DNA from: Moniliella sp. 'wahieum'
Lineage: Eukaryota > Basidiomycota > Moniliellomycetes > Moniliellales > Moniliellaceae
Direction of reading: 5' to 3'
Assembly (NCBI GenBank): GCA_003971905.1
Contig: RSEE01000041.1
Location: forward strand, 186,001 to 250,000
DNA: 64,000 nt
Position 1 is the first letter of the stretch; every line of letters starts with the position of its first letter. Under the pieces are notes generated by a model. The model was not told the origin of the DNA. It worked only from the letters and a program-made list of their open reading frames with translations, and made no database searches. Positions 24,245 to 33,949 of this stretch are shown here, one piece after another. The position numbers and the translations under genes are program-made.

Positions 24245-26039
24245 TTAGTCTGACTCCTCCTCGTCCCCCCTCCCAGGGACTGCATCGACTTGCTCGTCCA
24301 AAAGTCCGTCCGTTGGCGCCGACTAATCCGAGCGAGCTTTTTGGGCCGTTCCTCCACTTCCTCGTCCAACTGCGGCGACCGAGTGCCTTGTTTCTCACTC
24401 GCGCTACCAGCCAGCTTGGTCGCGCTGCTTTTGCCCTCTGTGGCGTTCAAGGGGCTGGCGGGTTCACTGACAGGCTTCCCTGACCCCACCTCCACACCCA
24501 ATGTAGCTTCGACCTGGGCGCGCGTCTTCTCTCGCTCTGCTTGGCTCAATGGAGGCGAGGAAGAAGGGGAAGCAGAGGAAGGGGGGGAAGGCGGGGACTT
24601 GGTCGTCTTGGGCACGGCATCGGGCTGCTTCTCCCGTTCCAAAGGCTTGCTCAACTTGCTGTGCACGTAGCCCGACTCGGAGAGACGCGATAGCTGTAAT
24701 AGTCAGTACGATGGATCTCGGATCCGATGGCGGACAAATAAGAGGGGGGGGGGGGGAAGGGGGACGTACCCGATTGCGCTGTTTGATAGCCTCCTCTGAG
24801 ATACCGAGGATGCACCCCAAGAGCGAGCGGGGGTCCGGCTCGGCTCGACCGCTCGTCGTCGGCCTTGGTCATCAAATTTGGTGCGGGGCGGGCGAAGCAG
24901 GTGGCGGCCCGGGTCGGCAGTCGGATCAAATCGACACAAGGCACTGCTTAGTACGTCGTACGCACCGCTGAACGTTTGGCGCACGCTGAGAATGTTAAAG
25001 GAGGATTGGACACGTCGTTGGTCGTATCCAACGGATCTTCAATTGACAAGAGGAACGGACGCCGTTCGTCCTTCCATCCCGAACGCGCTTTGGAAAAGTA
25101 GCCGCCTTTGCCGCGAACAGTGATGCCAACCTGATCGTAATTGAATTGCTTGCCATAGAGCGAAAAAAATTCGAGCAACAAGACCCCAAGGTTGTCACAC
25201 GGGTCAATCTCCCGGCGCTGAACTTTGGGGTGCAATTGAAGAAAATTGATCACCAAGAGCGTGCACGCAAAGCTTCCCAGTCCACCAGAGTACACCTCAC
25301 TCAAGCCACGCTGGGCGAGCAAGAGCTTGACACACATGGTCAGCGGCCGCACGGCCGGTTGGCGCCGGAGCCACGAGTTGACAAAGCGCGCGGCGGCAAT
25401 ACCATTGGTGTGGTTGAGGGACATGTCCACCTTGAACTTGCCCAGAGAGGGAAGGGTGGTGAATTTGATGATGGGCACGCGGGCATGGGCAATGACTTGA
25501 ATGTCGTCAGCAATGCCATTGGTCTGGATGACGGTACGAAGCGCGTGGAGGATCCGCCGCGGGTTCTGCTGGCCCATCGACTCGGACACACAGACCAAGT
25601 CAATATCGCCTTGGGGCAGATAAAGACGCGTTTCTTGGCTGCCAAAGCTGTGCACTTGGGCATCGCGAAAGCGCGTGGTGACCGTCTGGCGGATGAGCTG
25701 GATCGCAGCGCGGCGGTCTCGTGCTCGTCGGGGGTAGGGGCGAGGTAGCGGTCAAACGCAACGATTTCCCGGTGCAGCGCTTGGGCGGCGTGGCGGGCGG
25801 TATGCCAGTCAACGTCCTTGGACCAGGGGGTGGCGAGGTCGAGCACGCCGGCATCGCGCTTGCGTTTGCGGGATTCGTGGGCCGGGGTGTCGTGGCCGTC
25901 GACGGACGCGATGAGGTCGTCAAGAGAGGGGGGCGGAGGAGAGTGGGTGGCGGGAGGGAGGGGGGGGAGGCGGGGGAGGGCCAAAGGAGATGAAGTCGTC
26001 CTGGAAGGCGCGACTGCTGTCGCGCTGTGTGGAGGCCAT
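24245..26039 (-). CDS. Non-canonical poly(A) RNA polymerase, Trf4/5 (TRAMP) family
   Basis: A DNA polymerase beta-like nucleotidyltransferase that adds short oligo(A) tails to aberrant nuclear RNAs in TRAMP. The start is MASTQRDSSRAFQDDFISF. The catalytic block is GSQETRLYLPQGDIDLVC, with two acidic metal ligands in DID. Then come VPIIKFTTLPSLGKFKVDMS, CVKLLLAQRGLSEVYSGGLG and the PAP-associated domain (DNLGVLLLEFFSLYGKQFNY). An intron at 24694-24769 (donor GTACGT, acceptor CAG) lies after AIKQRN and contains a 14-base G/C homopolymer. The tail is charged and Lys/Ser-rich, a probable nuclear and RNA-contact region. Frame changes lie near 25700, 24990 and 24850. The stop at 24245 (after an acidic DEEESD end) is my preferred reading; another frame runs to 24184. 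Confidence 0.87.
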
Positions 26040-28336
26040 GGCGGTGGGGGTGGGGGGCGCTGGGGCTTGGTGTTGTGCTTGGTGCTGGTGCTTGGGCCCG
26101 GTGCTTGCAGCGTGCGAAGGCCAGCGCTGCCACACGGTTTGAGCCGTCGGCTGGAGAGCAGCAGAAAAAAACCACCTGCGCGGGCGGAATGGGCCACAGC
26201 GGGTGGCGCGGCGGAATGCCATCGCTGTTGCGATGGGCTGCATAATAACGTTGCAATATTGAAGGCGCCTTGACGTAATGTTTCAGTGCACTTACCAATT
26301 CCAATTTGTAAGCCGCATGTGTCACGGGCATCTTACCTCATCGATCCTCGATCATCGATCATCAGGTAGATCTCAACGGTCAAATCATTGCTTCGCCGAT
26401 CCTCGATCCTGGCCCCTTGTCCATTTCGGACCAGGGCATCCTTTGCTTCCCTTGGCCTTTGGTCTCAGATCGCACTCGTATCGCCAGACCCTTCCATGCA
26501 CCTGCTGGGAGTTGCAAATTAACTGGCCAACCCAACGTCCAACACGCTTTTTCGTGCGAACCGAACCAGACCGAACCTCAATAATGCGCCCGGTGATCGG
26601 TGATACCACCATTGACTTGACGTTTGACGCGTGACGCGTGACGTTTGACGCTCGTTTCCGCGTCTCCCTTAGCTTTTAAGCCTTGCGCGTTATGCGTTAC
26701 GAACGGGAAGTAGAAGAGATCGATGAGAGGGCCGGTGCGGTGAAAGGTCATGTGACCGGGTTTCACGCTTAGGACAAACCCTTAGGCCTTAGGCCTTACT
26801 AGGCCTTACTAGCTCCTAGTTACTAGCTTGACATGCATCACATGTGACATGTATGGACCGTGACATAGGCCAGTACTGTGATTATATCTTGAACAGGGCT
26901 TGGCACACATGGCACACATCACGGTGACTAGTGACTAGTGAGCTAGTGAGCTAGCTAGTGAGTAGTGACTAGCTACTGATTGCTTGATGCCGGCCGGTAT
27001 CCTGGGACGCGGAACTCAGCGCGTCAGATTTAAGCCGGAACAGGCCGGAACATCAAGTGGGTACGTTGAACGAGCTGAGTGCTTTGATGTTAATTTGATG
27101 CATGATGCATGATGCATGATGATCGATGAGACTGACGTACTCAGTACCAAGCCACTGGCGACTGAGGTATTGAGCGCAAGGTACTGAGCGCATAACGAAC
27201 CTAAGGCCTGAGGCGATGCATGGTGCATGCTCCATGATTAACTCGGGTACGAGGAGACCATTATCGATTATCCTTTAACGTTTAACGTTTAACGTACCTT
27301 GAACGCCTTGAACCTTTAAGCTTTACGCGTTGCGAGCTTTGCGAGCGCTTTGCGTTTTACAGGTTTAACTTGTAGCGGGTAAGGCGTAACGGTGACATGT
27401 GACATGCATGACATGAATGGCATGCCACATGTCACATGTCACTGTGATCGATGGCCAATTGATTGAAAAGCGATTGCAACCAAGTTGATAGCATTTTAAA
27501 TTTTACGGTTAAGAAATGCACCCATGTGTCTCACGTTTTGTACTAAACGTACTAGTCACCGATCACGATGTCACATGTCACATGATGCATGATGCATGAT
27601 GCATGACTTGTGGTGGCGTAAGAGACCATTACGCGGTACGCGTGACCGGTGACCGGGGACCGGGGACGCGTGACGGTGTGATTAGGGACTTGTGACTCGG
27701 GGACTGGAGCATGTGATACACGTATGACATGGGAGATCTGAGATCTGAGATCTGAGATCGGATGCAGATGCGCCTGGTGCGGCGGGGGCTGAATGGAAGG
27801 GTGTTTGTGTCTGGGTTGTGCGTTGCGTCGGATGTCCCGAATTGCAGGGCCTGGTTTGTTTTCGGTCCTGCGTCCCGCGCGTCACACCGTCACTTGATGA
27901 TTGATTGACCGATGGCCGACTGCATCGACGCGTGCATCATGCATCAGCCGAATGGGTAGGGTCGCAACGCAGGCCGCCGGCGGTATGCAGGGTGCGCATG
28001 GTCCAGCACACTTGCCCAACGACTCGGTGTGTGACATGTGCGTACGTGAGTCCAACGATGCTAGTTGCTCCGTGCCCGCACCCATTCATGAACCCATCCA
28101 TGCAGTCACGGCAGTCACTAGTCACTACTCACTAGTCACGGTGCGCTGGCTAGCTGACGATCCCAGGCACACACTGCTGCTGGTGGTGTGCTGTGCCGAG
28201 AGGCTGCAAGCAATCTTCGGCCGCGTTGGCTGAACCAATCCACGCCTGCTGGCAGCTGTGCGGGTGCCCCTTGCAGCCTGCCGTTCCTCCTGCCGTCCCC
28301 CCTGCTGCCCGCCCCACCGCCACCGCCCCCCGATCG
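26040..28336. repeat. Geneless block dense in palindromic heptad tandem repeats
   Basis: About 2.3 kb with no supported gene. It carries the densest set of 7-bp repeats of the form TGA/TCA + self-complementary tetramer: ACGCGTG (26612-26653), AGGCCTT (26781-26820), ACTAGTG and AGCTAGTG (26924-26977), ATGCATG (27096-27127), AACGTTT (27273-27297), ACATGTG/ACATGTC (27391-27442), ACATGTC then ATGCATG (27569-27608), ACCGGTG and ACGCGTG (27638-27678), AGATCTG (27731-27760) and ACTAGTC (28110-28139). Neighbouring repeats use different tetramers but keep the same 7-bp phase. Base composition is visibly more A/T-rich than the genes on either side. Confidence 0.8.
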
Positions 28337-31300
28337 ATGGCGTACAGCCAGCGCCAGCCCGTGCCTCCGCCGCGGATGACGACGTGTATGCGCGCCTACG
28401 CCTATGCGCCGCCGCCTGGCCTACCGACCGACCCGCCGAGCATGCCCGTGGGCGCGCCGCCCGCCCGCGTACGCCCGCCGCCGCCCGAGTACAGCCCCAG
28501 CGCCGCCTACCGCCCGCCGCCGCCATGCCGCCGCCGCCGCCGCCGTACCCCGTGCGCTATGCAGCCGCGACCGCGAGGCGGAGCCAGACGCACGCATGCC
28601 GCCCCCGCCGCCCCGGCCCCCTCGGTGCTGGGCCATGCGCCGCGCCCCTACTCGCCTGCCGCCCTCCCCACCGCCATCCGCCCGGGCCCCGCCGCTGCCC
28701 CTGGCCCCGGCCCCATCCCCATCCCGCCCCCGCCCATCGGCCCCGCGTCGTCGCCGTTGCCCTCGCCAGCCCAGGCGGGCCACCACCGCCCCCCTGGCAC
28801 CCGGGCATGCCGCCCCGCCGCGCGGGTACGAAGCGTCCCTCGCCCGCCGAGGGAGGCGGGGGAGGAGCGCGATGCGCATGCAGCGTATGAGCGCGAGCGC
28901 GCCCAGCGGGAGTATGAGTACGAGTACGAGTACGAGTACCAGGCCCAGGCTCAGGCTCATGCTCAGGCTCAAGCTCAGGCTCATGCTCACGCCCAAGCCC
29001 AAGCGCAAGCCCACGCCCACGCTCAAGCTCAAGCTCAAGCTCAAGCTCAAGCCCACGCTCAGGCTCAGGCTGCCCACGCCCAAGTCGACCCACTTCGCCA
29101 CGCGTCGCCTGCAGGAACGGAGGAGCGCGAGTGGGAGTGGAAGTGGGAGCGGGACAACGCGCGGCGTGGTCCCCATGCGCTGCATATGCTGCCTGCTGGC
29201 GAACGTACACGCGAACGGCTGATGGCGTACGAGCGGGAGTATGAGCTGAACCGCCAGCAGGGCGTCGCTATGAGTCTTCTCCCGCCCTACGCTGCTCCTC
29301 CTGACTCTGACGAGGGGAAGAGGATCGAGCGCAAGCGCAAGCGCTCGCGCATGCTCATGCTCATGCCCATGCTCAACAAGCCCATGCTCAACATGCCCAC
29401 GTTCAAGCGCAGACCCAAGCTCAAGCTCAAGCCCAAGCACACGCCCAAGCCGAAGCACAGCACAGGCACAGGCAGTACAAGCTGAAGCCGAAGCTCAATC
29501 TCAGGCACAAGCTCAAGCAGCTCAAGCAGCCGAAGCAGCTCATGCAGCTCAAGCAGCCGAAGCAGCCATGCAGCACAAGCGCAAGCACAAGCCCAGCCCA
29601 AGCCCAAGCCCAAGCCCAGGCCCAGGCCCAGATGGACGCCGCAGCTCATGCACATGCTCAACACATGGAGGCGTCCATGCCCCCACTGAGCCGAAGCGGA
29701 TGCGCACGCCCTTGCTCATGTTCCGGCTCATGCGCATGCCCAGGGCGAAGCGCACCGCCTCCGACCAACTCCGACGATGGGCAGGATGCCTCTTCCGCTG
29801 CAATCGCCCGTGGTACGAGAGAGACCGATAGAAGGGACAGGAGCGAGCGTGGCGCGCGTGGTGGCGCCCGTGCCGGTCCATGCTACGGCAGGAGGAAGAG
29901 GGAGTGTGGAAAATGGTGTTGCGCCGGGCACGGTGACTGCGGGTGCCGAGGCAGCTGGCACCAGCTCCTCGCCGCCTCTGCGCCCTGCCTCGGCCCAGCT
30001 CCCGGTTCCCGCCCGAGAACCGGTAGGGGTGATGAAAGAGTTGATGCAAGCCAATGTCGAAACGTGGTTGTCAATTGGTGTGTACAGTTTGGTTTCCGGC
30101 TGCTCGCTATGATATACTAACCTACCCCCCCCCCCCCCTTCCCGCGACGGTAGCCTCGGCGGCATCTACCATGGGCGGTCGCGATGGCTACGAACGGGCG
30201 ATTGAATCGATCCAGAATGCACTGCAGCACGATCCCCACTCGTTGGCGGCGCACCGAGCGCTGGGCAACGTGTACCGGGACATGGAGCAGCTGGACGTGG
30301 CGGTGGATGTGCTTCAACGCGCGCTCCAGCTGGCCCCTGAGGATGGCGAGACGTGGGGGGCGCTGGGCCACTGTTACCTGCTGATGGACGACTTGCAAAA
30401 TGCGTATGCGGCGTACCAGAAAGCGCTCTACAACCTGCCCAACGCCAAAGAACCACGGCTATGGTACGGGATTGGGATTCTGTACGACCGGTATGGTCTG
30501 TTGGACCAGGCCGAACAAGCCTTCTCGAGTGTGGTCAGCATGGACCGCGACTTTGACAAGGCCAACGAAATCTTTTTCCGTCTCGGGGTGATTTACAAGC
30601 AACAGCGCAAGTTTGCCGCCAGCCTCGAGTGTTTCCGCTACATTCTCCCTGACCCGCCCGCGCCGCTGAAACAGGCCGATATCCAGTTCCAAGTGGGCCA
30701 CGTGTCGGAACTGCAGGGCGACTTGGGGGCGGCGAAAGAAGCGTACGAGCGGGTGCTTGCCGAGCTGCCCCAGCACGCCAAGGTGCTGCAACAGCTGGGC
30801 GGCCTGTATCTTCACCCCGCCGCGCCATTTGCAGACCACGAGCGGGCGGTGGAGTACCTGACCATGTCGCTGGGGCGGATGCGGCGGATGCGCAAACGTG
30901 GTACCTTCTCGGTCGCGCCTTGATGGTTCAAGAAAACTACGACAAGGCGTACGAGGCGTACCAGCAGGCCGTGTACCGCGACGGGAACCAAGCTACGTTT
31001 TGGTGTTCGATTGGGCTGCTGTACTACCGGATTGAGCAGTACGAAGATACGCTGGATGCGTTTAGTCGTGCCATTCAGCTTCACCCGGGTATCCCCGAGG
31101 TTTGGTTCAACTTGGGCTGTCTGTACGAGACGTGCAACAACCAATGGCAAGATGCGCGGGACGCCTATGTGCGCGCGGCCCAGTTGGACCCGGACAATGC
31201 AGTGATCGCAGCGCGCTTGCGCTCCTTTCTCGCCCAACCTACCCAGCCTGTGCTCCCGCCCCGCCGACCACCAACGCCATTGGATGTCCCCCCGACGGTG

Positions 31301-32320
31301 CAGTACGTGTCGGGCTCGTACGAGCCGGCCGAAGGCGAAGAGGGGCCAGCGGCATCCCACGCCGCCGTACCGACTCTGCATGCGCTCGGGCCTGGAATGC
31401 AAGCGCCGAGAATGGCGAGCGGGCTACCTGCGCTGCAGCCCAAGGCGGGGGTCCCTCCCTCGTTCCAACGGCCGAACGGGAACGTGCCGACGCAGCGCCC
31501 AGTCCGCTTACCACGTCTGACGCGCGCCTCCCTGCGAACGGGGAGCTTGCGCAGCGCCCTGCTGGGCCCGGGGAGGGTGGGAGCCCGACGCTGCGTGCCC
31601 AAGACGACGGGTCGGGCGTGGGACGCGAGCCGGCGAGTGGTAAGAAAAAACGACCTTCGCCCCGCCCGCGCCGGAAAGCAAAAGTGTCCGATCCAGACGC
31701 CCCGAGAACGTAAAAGAAGAGCTGCGGGAAGCTGATAGCGGTGCGGTGGATGCGCTACTGGGTTTGGCCGGTGGCGCACGGTACCAGCAGCCTGTGCGGC
31801 CTCCTTCGGCGCCTACCGCCCCACCGGCCCTTTCGCCCCCACGCTCGTCAGTGGGGTCAGCGACCAGCGCACCAGCTCTGGCTAGCGTGCCGACGGGACG
31901 GCCTGGCAGTGCACTCGGTCGAGCCCCAACCAAGCGCGAGCGCTGGACCGCCGCTTCGCCCCTACAGCGAACAAGCGGCGTCGGGTGTCCAGTACAGGCC
32001 GTGGGCTCGAGGAGCGGGGACCTAGTCCTCCCTCGCATCCTCCTTCGCATCCCCCCTCGCGTCCTCCATCGCGTCCCCCCTCGCGTGCTACTTCGCGTCC
32101 CACCTCGCGTCCAGGCACCGAAGCGCACCCGTTGGTGCGCGAAAAGGTCATTGCCAGTCCAGGTGCCAGCGCTATCTCTGCCACTGGTTCCGAGCCTCTC
32201 CCGCGACCCTTCTCGCCCCTGTCCCCGGACGAGCCGCACCTTCGTCCGCACTCGGCCGGCGGCCGGCGAGCGCGGCCGGACGGACCACTGACAAGCAAGG
32301 CGAGCGCAGGCAGTCCCTAG
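28337..32320 (+). CDS. CYC8: Cyc8/Ssn6-type TPR transcriptional corepressor
   Basis: The TPR adaptor subunit of the Cyc8-Tup1 nuclear corepressor, recruited by DNA-bound repressors. The N-terminal third is low complexity: Pro/Ala-rich, then Gln-Ala/His-Ala dipeptide repeats (28927-29085 and 29402-29640). The TPR array begins with ETWLSI and runs through ALQHDPHSLAAHRALGNVYR, WGALGHCYLLMDDLQNAYAA, EPRLWYGIGILYDRYGLLDQ and FWCSIGLLYYRIEQYEDTLD to VWFNLGCLYETCNNQWQDAR, all hallmarks of Cyc8. One intron, 30078-30153 (donor GTGTGT, perfect TACTAAC branch, C14 run before the acceptor), splits the start of the array. The tail has a VKEELREADSGAVDALLGLA motif, then SHPPSRPPS-type repeats. Frame changes occur near 28540, 28860, 29290-29640, 30880, 31450 and 31700. 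The start ATG at 28337 is tentative. Confidence 0.88.
28927..29085 (+). repeat. Degenerate 6-bp repeat coding (Gln/His-Ala)n
   Basis: Tandem hexamers of the type CAAGCT/CAGGCT/CATGCT encode alternating Gln-Ala and His-Ala dipeptides in the N-terminal region of the Cyc8-like protein. Confidence 0.85.
29402..29640 (+). repeat. Second block of the same hexamer repeat
   Basis: CAAGCT/CAAGCC hexamers resume after about 300 bp. In one frame they give Gln-Ala dipeptides (the expected Cyc8 reading), in another Lys-Leu/Lys-Pro. The frame changes several times inside the block. Confidence 0.8.
32028..32112 (+). repeat. 12-bp repeat coding Ser-His/Arg-Pro-Pro
   Basis: About seven degenerate copies of a unit close to TCGCGTCCCCCC. 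In the Cyc8 tail frame they give SHPPSRPPS-like sequence. Confidence 0.75.
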
Positions 32321-32530
32321 GTGCCAACGTGGATGGGATCAGGTCGGACAGGCTAGGAGGGGAGAGAAAATGCTACATGGGAAATCCAATCCACTATGAC
32401 ATCAGGATCAGGAGCGGAGCAGGCAAGGGGGATCTTGGCGCTGGGGTGGGGGAGGCGGGGCAAGAGGGCTAGCGAGAGAGCAAGACAGGGCGGAGGGAGG
32501 GAGGGAGGGGAGGGGAGGAAGGAAAGGGAG

Positions 32531-33852
32531 TTAGGTCCGCACGGATGGTCTTGGTGGTGGCAAAGGGGAAGAAGGGGTCGGGGGCCGGCCCAGGCCAAAG
32601 CGCAACAATTGGTCGCGTACCCTTGCATCTCCCCGACTGGGACGGAGAGATCAAAGTCGTTCAACAGGAGGAACTGGAGTTCGAGTTGATTGAGCTCCGT
32701 AACACCCAATCCGCCCACCTGGGAAGAAAAAGGAACAAGGAAAGAAGGGGACGGTAGGTTAGTAAGGCACGGTGGTTGGGTCGTGCTCGTGCTTTCACCG
32801 GGCAAGGAGGAGGAGGTAACGACGCACTTTAGCGTAGCGAGCGTTGGTATAGAACACGTCCGAGAAGAACTTGCTGGCTACTGTGACGCCAGCAATGATC
32901 AGGCGGTGGAGGTTGAACGAGTTGAGAGAAAACCCGTGCAGGGCGGGATACACAGTGGCCAGCCGGGTCATGCGCTCATAGTAGACCAGCAGCGACACAA
33001 ACACCTCGTTGGTCGTCGGGCAGTACTTGAAGATACGCAGCAGGTAAGATTCCACCGAAATCGCAGGCACCTGCCGCGCCCGGAAACACAGTCCGCCCCC
33101 TTCTTTGCCCAGCGCAGCAAGCGCAGCGGAGGTAATGCGGGGCGGACTATCGCGGTCATCGTGCGGGTCGTGGGGTCGTGATCAGGGGACGAGGCTGTGG
33201 AGGAGGGGACGGAGCAGGGGGTGGAGGGGGCGGTAGAGGGGTGCGGGCGCGAGGGCGGCGGCGGGGGCCGCGGCAGACGGTCGTTGGAGGCGGCGAGTTG
33301 CTGGAGCAGGGCAGCGAGGAGGCGCAGCAGGTCGTGAGTAGGGTAGGTGGCCAGGTCGAGGTGCGAGCTGGGGGGGGCACATGTCGAGGCGGAGGAGGAG
33401 CTGGCCGTGTCGGTGCTGGGGAGATCGTCGGCGGTGCGGAAGCGGGTGCGAGGGCTGCGCGGCGAGGCACGCACGGTGACGGTGCTGCTCGTGGACTCGC
33501 TCTCGTTGCCGTCGATGGAGGGGGCGCAGGAAGGGGGGCGGGGGCGGGGGCTGGTGGTGTGGTGGTGCGGTGGTGGTGGCGGTGGCGATGCTGGGGACGG
33601 TGCCGGGGACGGTGCCGGCGGTGGCGCGGGTGCTGGAGCTGGCCATCGCCCCTGGCGGGGGGATGGCGGAGGGGGCGGCGGGGGTGGAGGCGCGCCGGGA
33701 TCGCAGACGGCGGCAGCGGAGCAAGGCCGAGGGCGAAGCGTCGGCCCACGAGGGCTGGTGACGATGACATCACCGCACTCGCTGCTGTGCCAGCGCAGCT
33801 GCCGGTCCACGTGACCGGATCGGAGGCCGGCAGCCGCCGTGCCGCTGAACAT
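32531..33852 (-). CDS. Pho80/Pcl-type cyclin (partner of a Pho85-like kinase)
   Basis: A cyclin expected to activate a Pho85-type CDK in phosphate, glycogen or stress control. The N-terminal 200 residues are Pro/Ser/Ala/Thr-rich. The cyclin box opens with HDLLRLLAALLQQLAASND, then VPAISVESYLLRIFKYCPTT, FSLNSFNLHRLIIAGVTVAS, KFFSDVFYTNARYAKV and, after an intron, GGLGVTELNQLELQFLLLND. This is the classic order for the Pho80/Pcl6/Pcl7 group. The intron is 32719-32827 (donor GTGCGT, TACTAAC branch, CAG). Frame changes lie near 33085 and 32640. The end (SVRT, stop 32531-32533) follows VPVGEMQGYATQLL. The start at 33852 is the nearest in-frame ATG upstream; it is 97 bp from the start of the divergent complex I gene. 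Confidence 0.85.
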
Positions 33853-33949
33853 TTCACGCGGGCAGCTAGGGTTGCAATTACTAATTTCCCCGGCGCTGCG
33901 CGCGCTGCGTTCTGCGCTCTGCTCGGCCCCACCACCGCCGAGGGACGCC
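33853..33949. promoter_or_regulatory. Compact divergent promoter (cyclin / complex I 75-kDa subunit)
   Basis: Only 97 bp separate the assigned start codons of two genes facing away from each other. The segment includes TTGCAATTACTAATTTCCC near 33871-33889, one of the few A/T-rich stretches here. Confidence 0.5.

Noticed and set aside
26040-28336. CRISPR-like array or telomere tract
   Set aside because: Repeat units are 7 bp with no unique spacers; the TTAGG-like pieces (AGGCCTT) are not the TTAGGG telomere unit, and the block is flanked by single-copy genes.
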